This document shows positions 37,178 to 48,040 of a stretch of 64,000 nucleotides of DNA, piece after piece. Position numbers and translations under genes: made by a program. Position 1 is the first letter of the stretch. The number at the start of each line of letters is the position of its first letter. Where the stretch lies: contig NC_030853.1 in NCBI RefSeq assembly GCF_000208745.1, positions 21,906,066 through 21,970,065 on the forward strand, read 5' to 3'. Source of the stretch: Theobroma cacao (Eukaryota > Streptophyta > Magnoliopsida > Malvales > Malvaceae). The notes below the pieces were generated by a model, which saw only the letters and a program-made list of their open reading frames with translations, was not told the DNA's origin and ran no database searches.

Positions 37178-37242
37178 GCAGGGTGCGGACGCACCCTGCC
37201 AGGCACAAGACGTTGTGCCAGACGCGAAAAACTCTCGTCTGG
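37178..37242 (+). repeat. Three adjacent hairpins in the 3.5-kb LTR
   Basis: Three perfect inverted repeats lie back to back. GCAGGGTGCG/CGCACCCTGC has a 2-nt loop (37178-37199). GGCACAA/TTGTGCC has a 4-nt loop (37202-37219). CCAGACG/CGTCTGG has an 11-nt loop (37218-37242). They lie about 40 bp upstream of the LTR TATA box and are strikingly GC-rich for the region. Confidence 0.85.
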
Positions 37243-37280
37243 CAGAAGGTGGAAATGACACCCCCAAGATTGGAATTGGG

Positions 37281-37288
37281 TATAAAAG
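37281..37288 (+). promoter_or_regulatory. TATA box inside the 3.5-kb solo LTR
   Basis: TATAAAAG about 500 bp into the LTR, followed ~30 bp later by ACAACAAGAGAGAACG, a plausible transcription start. It would be the U3/R boundary if the LTR reads in the plus direction. Confidence 0.5.
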
Positions 37289-37577
37289 CGCTACTGTAGT
37301 AGCCACAACAAGAGAGAACGACGAAAAAAAAAAAACCTAGTCTAGCAGCCAGAAGCAACCCAAAACAAGAGAAAAAGAAAAGAAAAAAAAGGAAAAAACT
37401 CATAAAAAAAATACAATGATAAAGGAGAGAAACAGAGTAGCTTGGTTTTAGAGTTTTTGGGTTTAGTTTTTTTTAGGGGTAGATTTTGATTTTTGGGAGG
37501 GATTTTTGACTTGGGTGACTGGCGGTTTAAAAGAGGGAAAAGTCTTTCTTTTAGGAACAACCGGAGGCTCGATTTAA

Positions 37578-37860
37578 GGGTGTCGCCAGTTAGGAATAGA
37601 GGGCTTTAAAGGGGTGCCGCCAGTTAGGAATAGAGAGCTTTAAAGGGTTGTCGCCATTTGGGTAGAGAGAGAAAGGTTCGGCGTTAGAGTAAGAGAGGAA
37701 AAGCTAAGGGTGTCGGCGGTTAGGAATACAGGGCTTTAAAGGGGTGCTGCCGGTTAAGAATAGAGAGCTTTAAAGGGGTGTCGCCGTTTGAGTAGAGAGA
37801 GAAAGGTTTGGCGTTGGAGTAAGAGAGGAAAAGCTTTGGGTCATCTGCCGCTGGTTAGGG
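37578..37860 (+). repeat. 130-bp tandem repeat with internal sub-repeats
   Basis: Units begin with GGGTGTCG at 37578 and 37708, giving a 130-bp period; a third partial unit begins GGGTCATCTGCCG at 37838. Each unit holds two ~44-bp sub-repeats (GCCAGTTAGGAATAGAG...GGCTTTAAAGG) and then GTTTGGCGTT.GAGTAAGAG. It lies downstream of the LTR TATA box, so within the predicted transcript. Confidence 0.85.
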
Positions 37861-38799
37861 AGGAAAAGCTTGGGGTTATAGTCACCGGTTTGGAAGCTTT
37901 TAGTGAAAAGGGGGCGGGTAACCAGGTTATAGAAGGAGAAGAGAAAGGAGAAAAAGAGAAAAAGGAAAGAAGAATAGTTTATAAGGCTAGAGTCAGGGTC
38001 CTTAAACGGCGTCGCATAAGCTACAAAGTTGGGGGGGGGGGGTGGGGGGCCAGATTTCTTCATTCCTTCTCTAGACAGTGCACGTGGGGAGCAAGATCTA
38101 TAAGCTAGAGCAGCGAGTCGACTGAGCCGGGCTAACTGTTTGGGTCAATTTGACCCACAAAGGTAAACCCTTGTATATTCTTTCCAAATTTGTTGAGTGA
38201 TTTGAGCTAGTTCATTTTGCTGGTTCTTAGAATTAATGTTTAATTTGGTATGATTAGGATTTAGTAGTTTTAGCTTAATGTTCTAAACTACATAAATATT
38301 GTTTTTTTAGGTTTTTTTTAAATAATAAAATAAATACCAATCGAAAAATATAAAAATCTAAAAAATATATATATACATAGTAATAAAAATGTTTAGGAAT
38401 GAAAAAATTTAGATGTAAAAGAATATTTAAATTAAGGTAAATGAAATATATATGCAAAACAGAAAATAAATTACTAAATGAGATGTTTTTAATGAGATCT
38501 ATAAAAAATGAATGAAACAAGTTAGTGATTGGTTAATATATATATATATATATGTATGTATATAGATTAAATTAAGTGAAAAATGGAAGTTATGGAGTGA
38601 TTGATACGGTATATTTGAGTAAAAAAAATGTAAGGGAATATGTATATACAATGGATTATAAGTGGATTATATAAATAAGAAATATTTAATACTTGACATT
38701 GAAAAAGGAGTAAAGTTAGTCAAACAATTATGATAATCAACCTTGGAAAATTGAATCCTAAAACACGAAAGAAACTAATTATAGAAATGATAAATAATC

Positions 38800-39870
38800 A
38801 ATACCGATGATGGGATGATCGGCTGGGATGCGAGGAGTCGTAATTTAGGACTAATTTTCCCTAAGCTCGGAATCCAAATTAGGGCTCCACCAGTACGATG
38901 GGAGGACCTCAATTTTGAGGTTTCGAGATATTTCTTATTAATTTTAAATAAATAAAAATTACTATACAATAAATTAGTCAAATAAAACAAAAATACAAAT
39001 ATGGCATATATATAAGAGAATAGATTACACATATATAAGTTGTCCAAAGATAAAAATGAAAATTTGTGAAAATGGCAATACTCATGACAATAAATAATTT
39101 GATAAATAATTAAAATATTCAATGATGGAAAATCCGAAATAATAAATATGTTTAAAACATAAAATTTAAATATCTAGTTGTATAAAATATATATAGTAAT
39201 AAATTTATAAGTGTTATGAAAAGGGAATAAGGCAGATAATGAAAAAAGAAAAATAGAATCAAAATATATATAATTATGAAATAGGATATCTTGCTATAGA
39301 TTTTGAGTGAAAAGATTATATATAGAATAAAAATGTACACTCAAATAACATAGAAATCTAGATAATTCATAATATGCATAATTATAAAGGGAGATATAGA
39401 AAAAGAGAGTCCATAAGAAATAGCAAGGAAGACATAGGAGAACTTAGAAATAAAAAATTTAATAATGAACTTTATAAGCATAGCGTATATGTCTATCGTA
39501 TCATGCATGTCATGGCATATAGATACTCTTGTTTACGAGTACAAGTCCCAATGATGGAATTTTTCGAAAATCTTGCGAAGGCGAATTCTCTCGGAAAGTT
39601 CTATAGATGAAAGGATGTCTCCAGGTCCCACTAGTACGATGAGAGGGCTCGAGAAATATCTTTAATAAAAAGGCTTTTGCTCGTAATAAGTTTACATTCA
39701 TGAAAATATTTTTTTCATAAAAAGCGTACGATAACCCCGATGATGGGATTTATTCGTCAAATTTGTTAAGGCGAATTTCTCGAATAATTCTCTAAGGGAG
39801 AGAATATCCTCGGATCCCACCAGTATGATGGGCAGATCCAGGAGAATGTCCTCAATTAAAAAGGTTACTC
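38800..39870 (+). repeat. Three diverged copies of a ~120-190 bp motif in the solo LTR
   Basis: CCGATGATGGGAT (or a variant), then GGCGAATT.CTC, then CCCAC.AGTA.GATGGG recur starting near 38803, 39548 and 39738. The second and third are ~190 bp apart and share TTAATAAAAAGG-like ends. Function is unknown; they may be amplified LTR control sequence. Confidence 0.65.
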
Positions 39871-40456
39871 GCTCGACATTATTTAAATTTTATGCCATGC
39901 ATTTCACAATACCTCATGTTCATACCATACCTTAGAGTCAAATAAAATATTTAATAAACTAGAGGATAAAATAAATGAATAATAACTAAGGAAGCATAAT
40001 AAATTTCAGAATCAAGGCCCCAATAAGATAATCTAAAATAAAATGGTACCGTTCATGGAACGGGCGTCACAGGGGTGCTAATCCTTATCCGGGCGTAATT
40101 GCACTCCCGAGCCTAATCTTAAAAGACGTAGACCAGTTTAAAATTCTCTCGACGGACTTAAAATCAATTTAGAACTTCGTCGATTAGAATCGAGTCAATA
40201 GGTGGCCAATCACACCTAGAACAAAGATTGGTGGCGACTCCTTAGTGTTTCCCCGCGTCTAGCGATTGGGTTCTTGGAGCCGCACGTTATGACACATTTA
40301 TACAAACTACACATGGTTAACACCTATTTACATAGAGGACAAATGTATTAAGCAAAACATGCATTAAGACACAACATAAATACTGATACATCTCTTTTAA
40401 CAACCAATACAATGAAGCAAATACAAAATAAGTTAACATATTAAAGTCAATGCAAG

Positions 40457-42223
40457 TGTTTCATGAGATTCGATCTCATGTTCAAACATAAAATTAATCA
40501 TTAAATTAAAAAACATAACATAGTGAGCAAATAAAAATACATTTAATTAGAGAAATAGTTGAAACCTTCAAGATCAAAATTTACGCTTTTCATATAATTT
40601 TTAAATTAATTATGAATATTCATAAGTTTAAATATTACATATCTTACTCTAGGTATCGTAATCAATAGCCAATTAAATCCAAAGAGGCTTGGAATGCAGC
40701 AAGAAACCCGTAAAAGATAATAAGTCAGTTTGAAATCCTATAGTTGAAATCTTTGCTTCCTCACCTTTAAGGTTAGTCAAATCTTTAATCACTCAAGTGT
40801 TTGGCTTTTAACAGTAGTTTACATAGTGACTAAATAAGACCTTCTTAGAGGAAGGATTTCACTTATGCTAGCAAGTTTAGTTTCTAAAACAAAAAGATCA
40901 AAAGTTCTTGCCGAATCTTATTTCTATCAAACAAAAAAAATCATTTTTCTTTTCTTATTTTTATGAAACGGTTAAGAAGTGGCTGAAGGTTTTTTTTTAT
41001 CATAATTTTAGTTGACTAACATAACATATTTATATAGCCAAACTAAGTTGTAACTCTAGATACAATATTTGTATTTTTATTCAATTAAGTTCTTGTGAAG
41101 TTAATTAATTTTTCACTTTATTTTGGTCTATTTCAATTAAGTCTAACTTAATTGATTATATTTATTTAATCTCAATCATGTCACTTAATGTGTATAACCT
41201 ATTAGGCTTCTAACATGTTGGTAATAAATATAAATCATAATCAAATATCAATTTAATAATTGATTTATATTTATAAATCATAAGCGATATCTAGCAATAC
41301 ATCATGACCGCCCAAATGTTAGAGAATCAATTAAAGAATTTGACAAAGCCCTTCAGTGATAAGCTTCTCAATGAAAGACGGTCCTTTCATTATATATTCG
41401 GATATGTCATAAAGCATGGCTCAGTGTCTACTTATGACATTCCATATTAGTTCTCATAATTCATGATTAACCTTATGAATTTTTGAAAAAACTTTCCTCA
41501 ACTTCATCATGTTTTGGTCAAACACCTTATACAAGTTAATCTAAAATTGAAACAAGTGAGATACATGCCCTCATATCACTTAGGATGATGAATCCTCTCT
41601 TGACCACTCATCCACTTTCATATGCTTCATGGCATACCCAAAAACACCCTATTTAGGCATTTGGTCACCTCTAGATCTGTAGGGGTGAAATCAAAGTATA
41701 TCATTCCCTATAAAAGATGACCTGATGCCTCAAGTTCGAGGATTAGTTGCACGACTATCACATGAGAACATATGTCATAGACACTTGATTGAAATATCAA
41801 ATTGAGTTCTCATAATGAGTCATTTTCAATGAACTTGTTCTTTAACAAGCACTTACATGTTATCATCAAGAATCCTATATACTTCAATCTATGAGATTGA
41901 ATGTTTACTTCCTAATTAAGGAGGCTTAACATGTACTAGTTTTTGAGCATTTTCAATGCTCTATCTTGACAATACAATGACCAAGAATAATTTTAAGAAC
42001 ATGGCTTTGATGCATAATGATCTCATAATTATAACAACTTTACAATTCTCTTACAAGGCCTTTATGTTCCATGGGCTTCATCTAATTAGTACTTAATAAC
42101 TCCTTATTATTGTATTAACATGAAGGAAAACCTTTATCATATATAGTTATGTGATTAAGTATGCATTAAATGACAATATATATTCCTTCACTAATCTAAT
42201 TTACTCAAAGGCATATAGCAACA
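40457..42223. mobile_element. Second solo-LTR-like insert (~1.77 kb) in copia A
   Basis: Starts TGTTTCATGAGATTCG (with the palindrome CATGAGAT-TCG-ATCTCATG) and ends ATATAGCAACA, interrupting the copia A 3' LTR between CAATGCAAG and GCTTTAACTC; the intact LTR is continuous here. TG...CA ends, no genes and a TATAAAAG at 41709 fit a solo LTR. Unlike the first, there is no clean 5-bp duplication: the left flank is GCAAG and the right flank is GCTTT. Orientation and family are not determined. Confidence 0.65.
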
Positions 42224-42286
42224 GCTTTAACTCTAACACTCCTCTTTAAAGCTTGCATCAATAACACACAACTTCGTTCTCAAAAC

Positions 42287-43705
42287 TTAAAACTTGGATA
42301 TAGGCAGAGCAGAAGTTATAATGTCTGCCAATAGATTCATAGAAAGGCAATGATCAAGAATAATCTCACCACTTCTTTTAGCTTCCCTAATAGTATGAAA
42401 CTTTACATTTATGTGCTTTGTCTTGCCATAGAACACAAGATTTTTAGTAATGGCAATTGTAAGCTTACTATCAATAGAGATACTTGTTGGAGTCTTTTGC
42501 ATAAAGGTTAAGTCATTTAAGACTTTTCTCAATCATACAGCTTGATTTGTTGCAGGATTAACTGCTATATACTCTACCTCAACAGATTATTGAGCAACAA
42601 CAGACTACTTATGTGAATTCTAGGAAAATACTCCATTACCTAGAAAGAAAAGTGTATCCAGAAGTATTTTTGGAGTCCTAAACACTCCCTGCCTAGTTAC
42701 TATCTGAATATCCAACTAAGCTAATATCTTACATTCTTTCAAAATATAAACCATGATGGATATTGCCCTTTAAATATCTGAGAATGCATTTGACAATTGC
42801 AAAGTGAATATTAGAAGGTTCTCTCATAAATCTGGACAACAAACTCACAGAGTACTTTAACTCAGGTCGAAGAGAACATATGTATAGTAAGCTTTCAATG
42901 AGACTTCTATAACTAGTGGCATCTTTGAGCTTGCAACCATCACTTGTAGTTAGCTTTTGATTTACAACAAGTGGAATAGACATAGAGTTGCAGTTACTCA
43001 TGTGAAACTTATTCAAGATATCTTTTATGTAATTTCCTTGAGACACAAAAATATATTTACTTGTTTGGCATATTTGTATCCCAAGAAAATAATTCATCAA
43101 GCCTAGGTTTGACATACTAAAGTTCTTCTCCATATTAGATTTAAAGTTTTTGATTGCTTCAGTATCACAGCTAGTGATGAATAGGTCATCAACATATAAT
43201 GAGATAATTACTTGAGCTTGAACTTTTTGCTCAAGTATATACAAAGTAGATTCATTGGAACTCTTCTTAAATCCTAGATTCATTAAGTGCGAGGGGCTTG
43301 TTTCAGGCTAGACAAGGCCTTATGCAACCTGTAGACTTTATAAGGTTTTGATTCAACTTGAATCCTTCTTGTTGCTTAACATAAATTTCCTCATGTAGTG
43401 TGCCATTCAAAAAAGTTGATTTCACATCAAAATGGTACACTTTCCAATGAAATGCAGCTGAAAAAAGCTAACAGCAGTTGAATGGTTTCATAATGAGCCA
43501 CTAAAGCAAAGGTATGCTGAAAATCAACACTCGGTAGCTGTGAGTACCTTTTTACAAAAAGTCTTGCCTTGCATTTGTTCAAGGTACCATTAGAGTTAAA
43601 TTTCTTCCTAAAAATCCATTTAACTCCAATTACATGTAGCTTCTTTGGTCTGTTAACAAGTGTCGAAGTATTACTTTTATTAATCACATCAATTTCTTCT
43701 TTCAC
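42287..43705 (-). pseudogene. Copia A reverse transcriptase and RNase H remnant
   Basis: Reads from 43705 down to 42287. 43427-43705 holds the RT N terminus (HVIGVKWIFRKKFNSNGTL, KARLFVKRYSQ). 42729-43283 holds the catalytic YVDD box in IISLYVDDLFITSC, then NLGLMNYFLGIQI and LLYICSLRPELKYSVSLLSR. 42287-42532 holds the end of RNase H (KHINVKFHTIREA, LLADIITSALP). Stops and a frameshift separate the blocks. The two Asp of YVDD are intact although the element is long dead. Confidence 0.8.
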
Positions 43706-43842
43706 TGCAGCTTGTTACTCTTCAGATTCTATTGTAGCTTGATATGTATTAGATTCAGTTATGGCCATCAAGCTTCTGTGATAAATGTCATCAAGACTTT
43801 GAGTACCTCTTATTGCAAAGTGCTCATCATCATCATCAGCAC

Positions 43843-44751
43843 CTACAATCTGATCTGTAGCATCAACTTTAATTTCAATAATTCATGCAATTCAATTTTG
43901 AATAGAGATTCCATATTTTCTAATTCACTTGAATCTTCATCAAAGACAACATTTCTAGACACTATGACTTTGTTTGACCTCACAAGGTAAATTCTATATT
44001 CTTTTGATTGTTCACTGTAACCAATGAAAACTCCTAGTTTTGATCTATAATCAAGTTTGTCTTTATAATTCTCAAGAATTTGATGATAACAAAGACTTTC
44101 AAATACTCCGAGATGATCAACGGAGGGTATAATGCTATACCAAGCCTCATAAGAAGTCATACCTGTCAAGGCCTTTGTTGGTAACCTGTTTAGCAGATAA
44201 ACAACTATATTACATGTTTTTGCCCAAAACTTTTTTGGAAGATCTTTCTCAAACAGAAGACATTTTCCCATGTCCAGTATTGATCATTCTTCCTTTCACT
44301 TACCTTATTCTATTGAGGTGAGTAGGGAACTGTAAGCTGATGATGAATGCCTTCAGCTTCAAGAAAAATTTCAAACTTTAATGAAGTATATTCCCCACCA
44401 TTGTCTGACCTCAAGCACTTCAACTTTAAACTAGATTCTTTTTCAGCTTTAGCCTTGAATATACAAACATCTCAAAGGCTTTTAACTTGGATTTAAGAAA
44501 GTAAATCCATGTGAATTTGCTGTAGTCATCAATAAAGATTATAAAATACTTGTTACCATTCAAGGTTCTTGAGTTATTGGTTTTGCTACATTAGAGTGAA
44601 CCAAATCAAGTCTGTTTTTTGCTCTTCTAAAATCGAGAGAAAGAGATGGGTTTCTACTATGTTTGCCAACCTTACAGATATCACAAACTAATGTTGATTG
44701 GCTAGTTTTTGGTAGCCTTTCTACTAGGTTTTGAGAATACAACAGATTCAT
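43843..44751 (-). pseudogene. Copia A integrase remnant
   Basis: 44560-44751 has the pre-integrase LVCDICKVGKHSRNP and LDLVHSNVAKP, where the first catalytic Asp (usually HTD) has become HSN. The middle is broken by stops. 43843-44271 has the downstream part: LPKKFWAKTCNIVVYLLNRL, PTKALTGMTSYEAW and [18 protein letters not shown]. Integrase would join the cDNA to the chromosome; this copy cannot. Confidence 0.75.
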
Positions 44752-45199
44752 ATAGTTATAGCTATAATGACCTAGCCTTCTATGCTAAAGTGATTATGCA
44801 TCAATGTTACTACTACTTGCTTGTATACATACTTCAATGAAGTTGATATGAAAACATCTTTTTTTCATTGGCACATTCATCAACAATTCACCAGATGGAT
44901 CGTATATGGTGCATGCATCATTTTTGAATATAAGCACATAATTATTTTCCATTATCTAACCTACACTTAGCAGATTTTGAGCTATATCATATATTAAAAG
45001 CACACCATGAACATACCTCTAGCTTGAAGATGTATTAATTCTAACTGTGCTTCTTCCCACGACATTCAAGTAAATACCATTCCCAATTTTGACTCTTGAT
45101 CTGTAATGAGTGTTCAGATTTGTAAGCAATGAGGAATTGAGTGTCACATGATTAGAACTGCCATTATCAAGAAGCTACTGTACATCATTTGTTGAATTG

Positions 45200-46162
45200 C
45201 ATCCAATAACCATGAACAACTGTTCCTCAGAAACTTCAACATTTTAACAGCATTAGAAACATCTTCTTTTGCATCAGGTTTATTTTTATAAACCTTCTCC
45301 ACATGGTGTAACTACTTGCATGCATTGCACCCTACACCAGGCCTGTATCAACAATATGACTCAGTGTGACTTTTTTTCTTGCAATAAGGGCATATTGGAA
45401 ATCTAGTTTTCCTGTTCTGCACTTTTTTCCCTGTGAACTTCCTTTCTCCTTGTCATTTAGTTTACTTACATTCTTCTTGGTTGAAGTATCTGCATGTGCT
45501 TTTCCCTTTATTCGAACAGTAAAGGCAATATCAACTCTTTCATTTTTCCTAACTGTTTTCCTTTGTTCATCAACTTCCTAAGCACTCACTAAATCAGTAG
45601 TTGAGAGCTTTGAAATGTCTTTTACTTCTTCCAAAGAGGTAATTGTGGCATTGAACCTCTTTTAAGGCTAATAAAAACCTTTTCCATGACTTTTGCATTT
45701 GTTAGAGTCTCTGTTATAAGTCAAATATGATTTACTAGCTTCATTATTGCATCAACATATTCATGCACAATCTGACTTTCCTGCATCCTCAAAATTGCAT
45801 ATTGTCTTCTGAGGTTTTGCAAAACGCATCTGTTTGCTTCTGACAGACCTTACAAACTCTTCTTCAAGTTTACTCTAAGCTTGTTTTGCTATATCTCACC
45901 CCATAATCCTGCTAAAAACTTACTGTGTAACAGCTAAGTGTATAAAGGATAAGACTCTGTATTTCTTTGCTATATCCTCCTCACGTTGCTTCACTTGTGC
46001 TTGTGAAGCATTCTCTCTCAGTGTTAGTATTTCAATCTCATTCTCGACAACATTCCAAAGGTTAACACCTTTCAGAAATGCTTTCATCTCGATGGCCCAA
46101 ACAAGGTAGTTAGAACCATAAAAAATAAGTGCAGTTTGCTGAGTAATAATTGAAGTTGACAT
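45200..46162 (-). pseudogene. Copia A Gag remnant
   Basis: ATG at 46162 opens an 80-residue frame (MSTSIITQQTALIFYGSNYL, VWAIEMKAFLKGVNLWNVVE) matching the UBN2/DUF4219-type Gag start also seen in copia B. After the stop at 45920 the Gag continues only as fragments. Near 45300-45370 zinc-knuckle-like Cys residues and a HVEKVYKNK sequence are visible between stops. Gag would form the virus-like particle. Confidence 0.65.
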
Positions 46163-46229
46163 CTTGGTGAAGAGTTAACTTTTGGTAAGTAAGAAATAAG
46201 GTTTTAGGTGGCTCAAAGATTGGTTATAT

Positions 46230-46241
46230 GCTCTGATATCA
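46230..46241 (-). promoter_or_regulatory. Primer binding site of copia A
   Basis: The minus strand reads TGATATCAGAGC directly after the 5' LTR, one mismatch from the initiator-Met tRNA complement TGGTATCAGAGC. Confidence 0.8.
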
Positions 46242-46549
46242 TGTCAAAAATTGAAAAAAGATGACGATAGTAGTAGGATAACATGCATTGCTCTAAGGAA
46301 AGAAAACAGAGTTAAGGAGAGAGGGAAGTTAATGTAAACAACATAGTTCACTGATTCATCAATAAACATACAACATTTATACAAACTACACCCGTTAAAC
46401 ACTTGTTTACATAGAGGACAAGTGTATTAAACGAATCATGCATTAAGACACATCATAAACACTGGTATATCTCTCTTAATAATCAGTACAACAAAGCAAA
46501 TACAAAAGAAGTCAACATATTAAAGTCAATGTAAGCTTTAACTCTAACA
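46242..46549 (-). repeat. 5' LTR of copia A
   Basis: 308 bp, TGTCAAAAATTG...CTCTAACA on the plus strand. It is followed on the minus strand by the PBS and matched by the three-piece LTR at 36653-42238. Confidence 0.85.
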
Positions 46550-46554
46550 AAACA

Positions 46555-47599
46555 AGGCCTCTTTTAAGGCAATTGATTGTCCTAAAGTTTAAGTACACAT
46601 AAGGCTGAGACAATATTGGGTACTAAGTATGCATATCCAATGCTATCATATTTGTTAAAGCCCTAAGAAGTATTGTTAATGTAATGGATTGTAACTTGTA
46701 AGAGAAGTCTGTCACATGTATATACAAATCAATTGCAATTTGCCTAATGGAAACTAGTTTGATCTAGTGCAACAAATAATACAACTTAAGAGCTATACGT
46801 ATTCAACACGGAGTATGCAAAAGGATGTGGAATACAGGTTGGCCAGGATAGTGTTTATAGATATTTGTACAGGTGTGCATGTTCTGACACCTATTCTATT
46901 GCTTGCTTGAGGTCGTCCATTGCTTGTTTTGTTTTAGAAACAGCTACCATCAGACTTGAAAGGTCTTATGAATTCAAGCTCAGAAAACCATAAGAGTCAG
47001 ATTTTTTTTGGGATGTTTTAGCTGGCAAGGAATACATAGTTTTGTGGCATAAAGATAAGGTCGTCCTCAACTTTGATTTGTAAGTATAAACCCTGTGATG
47101 GTGATAATTTGTTCTTTCTTTCCAGACAAATGTCCGACACTTCTTTTCATCATTTACTCGCTTTTATTTTCTGTATTTTTCATGATGAGTTGATATTTTG
47201 CTTTCCTAAAGAAAAAAACAACTTCTAATGGCATAAGCAATGCGTATATGCATATCCTTAATTTCGTGAGAAATATCTTCAGATGCTTCAAAATGGAATT
47301 CTATGTACATTAGAATGAGAATGTACATTCTGATTATATTGATTTTTGCTGAGAAGAATTCAACCAGGAATTCTCACTGTTTCATCCAGTGCCTAAACAA
47401 ATTAGGAGAAAGAAATAAAACGCAAAGTGTTGGAGTACCATGCAACCATGACTGCCAAATTTAACTTTCCATGTCCAGACTTTCTTAGACTTGCATGTGA
47501 ATAGGTTGCTGCGGTGTGTTCAAGGATATAATCTTTTTATTCATCCTTCATATTTTAGATGGTCTGATCACTTGCATCTTAGGCCTACAGGTGTCAAAA
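46555..47599. other. Spacer between copia A and copia B
   Basis: About 1 kb, less AT-rich than average. On the plus strand a frame runs near 46790-47080 (YVFNTEYAKGCGIQVGQDSV, later DVLAGKEYIVLWHKDKVVLN) with one stop and ends at a GTAAGT, but I recognise no family. The 3' part (47452-47604) is open in one frame into copia B. Confidence 0.4.
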
Positions 47600-47604
47600 C
47601 TTTG

Positions 47605-48039
47605 CTCTAAAACTCTGGAAAAACATGACAGCAGTTTTCATTGAAGAACAGGGAAAGGAAAAAACCGAGCATAGTGAGAGAGAGAATATTTGCCACACAA
47701 AACAATGGTCTGGCAACCGTATCATTAGCTGGAGAAATTGTATTCCTTACAAAGAGTTGGATGAGAGAGAAAGATAAAGAAAAGGATAAATATCAGAAGA
47801 AAACATCTAGAATTCCCCAAAAACAAAGAGTGTTGGAATTTTGTGGAATATTCTCTAGCATCAATACTAACAAACTCCCTAAACGGTGTAGTTTTAGTCA
47901 AGATAAAAAATACACCCCACAGACTCCAGCAGTAAATAGTAAAAATAACAACTTAAAATGAAAAACATAATAAGGAATGAAAACGGCATTGTGGACAACT
48001 CTATACGACAGCTTGATTGCAGATTAAATACCACCAACA
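47605..48039 (-). repeat. 3' LTR of copia B
   Basis: Ends ACCACCAACA on the plus strand (TGTTGGTGG at the minus-strand start). The other boundary is set by where identity with the second LTR and the PBS position stop, so it is uncertain by a few bases. Confidence 0.85.
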
Positions 48040-48040
48040 T

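Larger units (their letters stand above)
36778..40299 (+). mobile_element. 3.5-kb solo LTR inserted in copia A, with 5-bp TSD
   Basis: The body is 36783-40294, starting TGTAGACACTACC and ending GCACGTTATGACA, flanked on both sides by CATTT (36778-36782 and 40295-40299). The intact copia A LTR has a single CATTT at the matching point, which proves the insertion. Canonical TG...CA ends, no PBS or polypurine tract, no coding sequence and no terminal direct repeats point to a solo LTR left by LTR-LTR recombination. A TATA box (37281-37288) suggests plus orientation. Its size and the GGTGGCGACTCC motif near the right end recall Tat/Ogre-type Ty3/gypsy LTRs, but that assignment is tentative. Confidence 0.8.
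36653..42238 (-). repeat. 3' LTR of copia A, split into three pieces
   Basis: Pieces are 36653-36782, 40295-40456 (its first 5 bp being the duplicated target) and 42224-42238. Together they match the intact LTR at 46242-46549 from TGTCA...GAAAAAAGAT through CATTTATACAAACTAC and TATTAAAGTCAATG to GCTTTAACTCTAACA. Confidence 0.85.
36653..46549 (-). mobile_element. Ty1/copia retrotransposon A, old, with nested solo LTRs
   Basis: The minus-strand element is bounded by LTRs at 46242-46549 (5', 308 bp) and 36653-42238 (3', interrupted). Removing the two insertions (36783-40294 and 40457-42223) leaves 3' LTR pieces of about 130, 157 and 15 bp, totalling ~302 bp, collinear with the 5' LTR. A PBS (TGATATCAGAGC) follows the 5' LTR and a purine tract (AAAGAGGAG) precedes the 3' LTR. 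The flanks AAAAA (36648-36652) and AAACA (46550-46554) may be the 5-bp duplication with one change. Gag, integrase, RT and RNase H remnants lie in the expected copia order. The LTRs differ at many sites, so the element is old. Confidence 0.85.

Noticed and set aside
38030..38048. G-run as a functional G-quadruplex
   Set aside because: Twelve consecutive G then T then six G could fold, but a homopolymer near an assembly-difficult repeat is weak evidence.
37788..38108. 106-codon plus-strand frame in the solo LTR
   Set aside because: Lies across the LTR tandem repeats and a long G run; low-complexity translation with no Gag-like features.
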